Shown here: in pieces, positions 60,098-64,000 of the stretch
How positions within the stretch are numbered: the stretch's first letter is position 1
How the letters are laid out: the number at the start of each line of letters is the position of its first letter
Assembly (NCBI GenBank): GCA_910578865.1
Contig: CAJTRM010000014.1
Span: 1-64,000, forward strand
Length of the DNA: 64,000 nt
Direction: 5' to 3'
Origin: an uncultured Dorea sp.
GTDB lineage: Bacteria > Bacillota_A > Clostridia > Lachnospirales > Lachnospiraceae
Notes under the pieces: generated by a model
The model's input: the letters and a program-made list of their open reading frames with translations, nothing else
The model's database searches: none
Told to the model about the DNA's origin: nothing
Program-made: the position numbers and the translations under genes

Positions 60098-60133
60098 TCT
60101 TTTCCTGTTCAGTTTCAGAGACAGTTTTGCCGC

Positions 60134-60439
60134 CTACTCTGCAGATGCTTTTTCTACCTGTGCAACTGCACCCTTCTGCATTGGAATACGGCAGTTCTTA
60201 TTGCTGCCAAATTCTACGATGATATCGTCATCACTGATATCAATGATTACTCCGTAAAATCCGCTTGTTGTAAGCACTGTATCTCCTACTTCCATATCAG
60301 AGATCATAGCCTGAACTCTTTTCTGTTCCTTTTTCTGCGGTCTTATAAAGATAAACCAGAAGCCGCCGAAGATCACTGCGTATACAACAACAAGAAATGC
60401 AAGGCTGCCTCCACCACTTTGTGCTGCTAATGTGTACAT
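60134..60439 (-). CDS. yajC: Preprotein translocase subunit YajC
   Basis: This 101-residue protein is the single-span YajC subunit associated with SecDF. The N-terminal membrane segment SLAFLVVVYAVIFGGFWFIFI is followed by the invariant RPQKKEQKR, then GDTVLTTSGFYGVIIDISDDDIIVEF. The start at 60439 has GGAGGAATT upstream. In related bacteria yajC usually follows tgt; here it is separated by 9 kb and inverted, with the island between. No secD or secF is present. Confidence 0.95.
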   Translation of the reverse strand: MYTLAAQSGGGSLAFLVVVYAVIFGGFWFIFIRPQKKEQKRVQAMISDMEVGDTVLTTSGFYGVIIDISDDDIIVEFGSNKNCRIPMQKGAVAQVEKASAE

Positions 60440-60576
60440 AATAATTCCTCCTACATATTTTAAAGCGCTATTGTCATCATACACAAAAATACAATTTTCA
60501 TCAAGTAAAAATCTTTAATTCATAGAAAATTAATACCTTAGGCGCGGGACTGCGGCTATTCCCATATCACTGCTTT

Positions 60577-61296
60577 TCAGAGATCCTTCATCATACGAGT
60601 AGACATCAGGCAGGTTTCCCCGTTGGTAAAATAGATGATTCGTTTTTTTGCATCTATTTCTTTTATGTTATTTTTATTTACCAGAAATGACCGGTGGCAG
60701 CGTACAAAGCTGCTGTCTAATGTGCCGGTCAGTTCTTTCATAGTGCTGAAAAATTCGATCTGGCGATCTTTTGCATGGAGAATGACTTTATGGATATTAC
60801 CGGAAGTTTCAAAAAAGAAAATATCATCATAGTCTATGCTGATCTCTCGTCCGCCGACCCGGGCTGTATATACTTTATGGGTCTTGTTGGTCTGGAGCGT
60901 ATAGCGCTCCATTGCATTTAACAGACATTCTCTGATCTTGACTTTCGCTTCAGCAGGGTTGTCTTTTAATACAAAGTCCATTGCCTCCACCCGATACTGA
61001 AAGGTCATGTAGCTCAGTTCAGAATGTGCAGTTATGAATATGATGAAACCGCGGGGGTCAAACAACCGGATCTGCTGTGCCAGTTTCAAACCGTTCATGC
61101 TGCTGTTTAAATCGATATCCAGGAAATAAATACCTGTGTTCTGGTTCTCCCGGACCGTTTCAAGAACCATATAAGGATCCTCTGTGTCTAAAACAAGCCG
61201 CATATCCAGTTCGTCCATCAGTATAGTGTTTTGAATGATCTGTACGATGGCCCGCCGCTGTGCGGGATGATCTTCGCATACAAAGATGCTCAGCAT
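60577..61296 (-). CDS. LytTR response regulator (AgrA-like)
   Basis: This 239-residue regulator has a receiver domain (residues 1-125; acidic pocket ED near residue 8 and phospho-Asp in IYFLDIDLN; Lys in FVLKDNPAE) and a C-terminal LytTR DNA-binding domain (about 140-239; FFFETSGNIHKVILHA, SFVRCHRSFLVNKNNI). It lies 6 bases after the sensor kinase on the same strand with GGAAAGGAGTG before its ATG. The pair resembles AgrCA-type peptide-sensing systems, but no agrB or agrD is nearby. Confidence 0.93.
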   Translation of the reverse strand: MLSIFVCEDHPAQRRAIVQIIQNTILMDELDMRLVLDTEDPYMVLETVRENQNTGIYFLDIDLNSSMNGLKLAQQIRLFDPRGFIIFITAHSELSYMTFQYRVEAMDFVLKDNPAEAKVKIRECLLNAMERYTLQTNKTHKVYTARVGGREISIDYDDIFFFETSGNIHKVILHAKDRQIEFFSTMKELTGTLDSSFVRCHRSFLVNKNNIKEIDAKKRIIYFTNGETCLMSTRMMKDL

Positions 61297-61302
61297 ATTT
61301 TG

Positions 61303-62598
61303 TCACTCCTTTCCGCCGGCAAGTTCCAGGTGCTGCGTGAAATAGCCGCACTGCATAGTTGTTTCCAGCAGCACATTGTCATAAGAATGTATGATTTTCC
61401 GGGCATTGGAAAGCCCGATTCCCTGATGACCGGTCTTTGTGGTGAAGCCTTTTTGTTTTAATTGGTGCAGCATCACGCCGTTTTCCTGAAAGCAATTGGT
61501 TATGATGATTGACACGCCGGATTCATTTTGAATTATATTTAAGCCTATCTGCGGCTGGCTGGTCTCCAATGCGGCTTCCATCGCGTTATCTAAAAAGATC
61601 CCCAGTATTCTGGCAAGGTCTACGGTGTCGATCAGAAAACTATCCACTCTGTCGGGAATGTCGATTGTGACATCAATCCCTGACTCATGTGCGTAAATCA
61701 TTTTTGCAGAGAGCAGGCTTTTGATTTCCAGCACACAGATGTTACTAAGCTGATTCAGCTTGTAATCACCCTGGTCGATCAGATTCTTCGTCGGAAAGAT
61801 CTTATTTTCAAAAAAGCCCTTTAATTCTTCCACATCACCGTTTTCAATATAGCCGGATAGAGAGAGTAAAATGTTCACATAGTCATGCTTAAAGGAACGC
61901 AGGCTGTTATACATGTCTTCCAGATTGTGCGTGTAGTCCTGTAAATCCTGCAGAGCTCTCTTTTTGGCATCTGTCTGCATTTGTTCCAGCCAGGAGCGCC
62001 GCATGGCCAGAAGCAAAAAAATCATAACAAGCAGATACCCTGAAATATGTAAGACATTATTATAGATCATTCTGCCGACAGAGCCGTTTTGTCCCGGAAT
62101 CAGATCATCGAACAGATAGATCGTGATAAGGAGCAGTAATGCGGCATCTACCAGATACCATGTCTGCGGAAGGCGTAGAATCCCTTTGTCTGAAAGCAAT
62201 AATTTTTTAAGGAGCCTGCCGCAAAGCAGCGTGATAAAGTAAAACAGCAAAATATGAATGAGCCGGACACAGAAAGAAACATACGGCTGACTGGATAAAG
62301 TCAGGGGAATCAATATATTCCGGAGATTTGTCAGCAGATTATCCGCGATTAGTGCGAGCACACATCCAATCATGCCCATACAAACATTTTGGGACGCAGT
62401 ATCCTGGCAGACAGCCAGTCCATAAATGCAAACGGCCGCTAAAATGCCGAATAGACCGTACGGGATGCAGGACAGGAGCGTTACCGGCATTCCGGCAAGC
62501 AACAACAGCATATAAAGTATGATAAATGCCTGTAGGCTCATACGTTTGGGCCACACATTGCGGATGGCGAGAGAAAGCTGAAAAAAAGACAGCAGCAT
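61303..62598 (-). CDS. AgrC-like sensor histidine kinase (GHKL)
   Basis: This 431-residue kinase has about six N-terminal membrane segments (residues 1-200), a coiled stretch, a phosphoacceptor His in RSFKHDYVNILLSL, and a GHKL ATPase domain with N-box LGIFLDNAMEAALE and G-box TGHQGIGLSNARKI. The membrane sensor without a large extracellular loop is typical of AgrC-type receptors for peptides. The start at 62598 follows GGAGGATCG. It is divergent from a small membrane protein gene at 62826. Confidence 0.92.
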   Translation of the reverse strand: MLLSFFQLSLAIRNVWPKRMSLQAFIILYMLLLLAGMPVTLLSCIPYGLFGILAAVCIYGLAVCQDTASQNVCMGMIGCVLALIADNLLTNLRNILIPLTLSSQPYVSFCVRLIHILLFYFITLLCGRLLKKLLLSDKGILRLPQTWYLVDAALLLLITIYLFDDLIPGQNGSVGRMIYNNVLHISGYLLVMIFLLLAMRRSWLEQMQTDAKKRALQDLQDYTHNLEDMYNSLRSFKHDYVNILLSLSGYIENGDVEELKGFFENKIFPTKNLIDQGDYKLNQLSNICVLEIKSLLSAKMIYAHESGIDVTIDIPDRVDSFLIDTVDLARILGIFLDNAMEAALETSQPQIGLNIIQNESGVSIIITNCFQENGVMLHQLKQKGFTTKTGHQGIGLSNARKIIHSYDNVLLETTMQCGYFTQHLELAGGKE

Positions 62599-62825
62599 TT
62601 CAATCGATCCTCCTTTCGGGATTTACTTCCCTGATTATACTGTATGTGATTCGTTGTATCAAGCGCCGAACGGCGAAAATGATGAATAACCGCATAGTTT
62701 GTAACCATAAAAACGCACTTATTCATAAATTAGCATATTTTGTGACGATTCCGGTGGAATTGTCGTTTTCTCTGGTATTATTACCTATAGCAAATGTATA
62801 TTTTTTTGGAAGGAGACATGGAGTT

Positions 62826-63002
62826 ATGAAGGATTTTTTAAAAGGAGCTGCTGTAGCAATCACGATTCTGATTGTTTTAATCATTATCAATATGTTTTGT
62901 AATATGCGCGGCATTGACCTGGATTGGACATCGAAGGGTGTCGTAACAGCAGTTTGTGCTATGTTGATCTATAGAGGACTGATAAAGAATGAAAAAAAGT
63001 AG
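62826..63002 (+). CDS. Small membrane protein divergent from the sensor kinase
   Basis: This 58-residue protein has one clear membrane segment (KGAAVAITILIVLIIINMF, residues 6-24) and a second weaker hydrophobic stretch (GVVTAVCAMLIYRG). The ATG at 62826 is preceded by GGAAGGAG; the longer open frame upstream to 62526 has no ribosome site. It ends in NEKK. It might be a regulated target of the adjacent two-component system or a small sensor partner. It does not have the Cys/Ser-containing core expected of an AgrD peptide precursor. Confidence 0.6.
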   Translation: MKDFLKGAAVAITILIVLIIINMFCNMRGIDLDWTSKGVVTAVCAMLIYRGLIKNEKK

Positions 63003-63089
63003 CGGACGGACATCTGTTGATTCGGAATGTCCGTATCCCCTGCTGCATAATCATAGGATGATGAGAATGATTGCAGGGTGTGACCGGAA

Positions 63090-64000
63090 ATGAACAAAAA
63101 ACGAAATGATACAGCATGGAGAGGCAGGGCAGAGGTTTTCCTTTGCCTGCTTTTTGTGTTTGGAGGCATGATATACTGGAGGGGTCAGGATGCGGGGGAT
63201 TCCCTGGCAAACAGCTCCGCAGCAGAGGCGGATTATATTCAGTGGGCAGAGTTTCGTGTGACCTGCGAGGCTATGAAGCAGGCGTACGCTTATGACCTGT
63301 CTACTTACGGCAAAGAAGTGCACCTTGACTGGATCGAGCTTCTGGCCTGCCTGGGCGCCAGGTATGGAGGGGATTTTTCCCGGTATCAGGAGCAGGATAT
63401 GGAGCAGACGGCAGAGGCTCTGCTGTCCGGGCAGCAGACGATCGAGAGCCTGACGAAAGATATGCAGTATTATCCTTATTATAAAGAAGTGTATGAAGCG
63501 GTGCTTGGAGGTCTGGTGGGAAAATATGAGATTGAAGTGCCGGAAGGAGAAAAAACGGAGAAGGAAAACGAACCCGGAGAGGAAGAAGGGATCTCTGTCA
63601 GCTGGAAAAAGGTGTATGGATTGAAAGGTTTTAATCCAATTGCAAAAACATTTCCTTATACGGACTATGATGATTTCGGCGTGTCCAGAAGCTATGGCTA
63701 TAAGAGAAACCATCTGGGGCATGATATGATGGGGCAGGTGGGAACCCCTGTCATTGCGGCGGAGTCCGGCCTGGTCAGGGAGCTTGGCTGGAACCAGTAC
63801 GGAGGATGGAGGATCGGTATTGATAGCTTTGACGGGAAACGCTACTATTATTATGCCCATCTCAGGCAGGACCGCCCTTATGCGGAAGGGCTGAAGAAGG
63901 GGGGTATCGTGCAGGCGGGGGACGTGATCGGTTACATCGGCCGTACTGGTTACAGCGCCAAAGAAAATGTCAATAATATTGACGAATATCATCTGCATTT
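63090..64000 (+). CDS. M23 peptidase, membrane-anchored, cut by the window end
   Basis: The frame starts at 63090 and runs off the window (303 codons visible). A single N-terminal membrane segment or signal anchor (VFLCLLFVFGGMIYW) is followed by about 165 residues resembling SpoIIQ-free M23 stalks, an acidic Glu/Lys linker, and an M23 (LytM) metallopeptidase domain. Metal ligands are in NHLGHDMMGQVG (His and Asp) and YHLHF at the very end (His-x-His). Such enzymes cut peptidoglycan peptide bridges; in clostridia similar ones take part in sporulation or division. The C-terminus is unseen. Confidence 0.87.
   Translation, partial: MNKKRNDTAWRGRAEVFLCLLFVFGGMIYWRGQDAGDSLANSSAAEADYIQWAEFRVTCEAMKQAYAYDLSTYGKEVHLDWIELLACLGARYGGDFSRYQEQDMEQTAEALLSGQQTIESLTKDMQYYPYYKEVYEAVLGGLVGKYEIEVPEGEKTEKENEPGEEEGISVSWKKVYGLKGFNPIAKTFPYTDYDDFGVSRSYGYKRNHLGHDMMGQVGTPVIAAESGLVRELGWNQYGGWRIGIDSFDGKRYYYYAHLRQDRPYAEGLKKGGIVQAGDVIGYIGRTGYSAKENVNNIDEYHLH

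Noticed and set aside
62526..62825. N-terminal extension of the small membrane protein
   Set aside because: There is no ribosome site at the upstream start and the sequence is antisense to the kinase gene; the ATG at 62826 has GGAAGGAG.

Overview
The window looks like a chromosomal segment of a low/medium-GC Firmicute, most likely a gut Lachnospiraceae (Blautia / Mediterraneibacter / Dorea type). The evidence is the dgt-dnaG-rpoD-trmK-nif3 housekeeping run, strong Shine-Dalgarno sites, frequent ATGA overlaps, an LplA/YtcP-type sugar ABC transporter, an LCP wall-polymer ligase and clostridial mobile genes (tnpV, a recombinase trio). The genus is inference. I recognised no rRNA, tRNA or CRISPR array.

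Layout. 1-1.5 kb: a small unknown gene, a RelB/ParE-type toxin-antitoxin pair with a palindromic promoter-operator, and the relic of a paralogue of the first gene. 1.6-10.9 kb: a mannoside catabolic cluster (GH125 and GH38 alpha-mannosidases, lipoprotein solute-binding protein, DUF4432 epimerase-like protein, D-lyxose/mannose isomerase, GH2 beta-mannosidase), broken by a deletion that joins the front of GH38 to the tail of a permease gene. 11-23.4 kb: polyphosphate:AMP phosphotransferase, dgt, dnaG, rpoD, trmK, nif3, a uridine-kinase-like protein and a FtsX-type ABC exporter. 23.4-24.7 kb: a tyrosine recombinase and a 284-bp segment bounded by perfect 26-bp inverted repeats, carrying one consensus promoter. 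24.7-47.2 kb: a large, visibly more AT-rich surface-glycan operon. 47.2-53.2 kb: aroC, an L,D-transpeptidase, tgt, a MarR regulator, a PFL-activase-like radical SAM enzyme and a YciI-like protein. 53.3-60.1 kb: a mobile island with an AbiE system and a tnpV gene split by a recombinase-in-trio element. 60.1-64 kb: yajC, an AgrC/AgrA-like two-component system, a small membrane protein and an M23 peptidase cut by the window end.

The most notable system is the glycan locus. Its genes predict a galactofuranose-containing polymer (UDP-galactopyranose mutase and two GlfT2-like transferases), exported by a Wzm/Wzt-type ABC transporter whose ATPase carries its own extracytoplasmic domain, and attached to the wall by an LCP enzyme. 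Inside it is a tightly coupled block whose members match, one for one, the four enzyme families that make cytidine diphosphoramidate for the Campylobacter jejuni capsule: a PEP-synthase-like L-glutamine kinase, a nucleotidyltransferase, a class I amidotransferase-like hydrolase and an APS-kinase-like kinase. I infer phosphoramidate decoration of a Gram-positive surface glycan.

The locus appears to be phase variable. In the orientation given here the promoter in the invertible segment (TTGACG, 17 bp, TATAAT) points away from the glycan genes and toward the recombinase 3' end, so this copy reads as OFF; inversion would place it about 120 bp upstream of the first glycosyltransferase.
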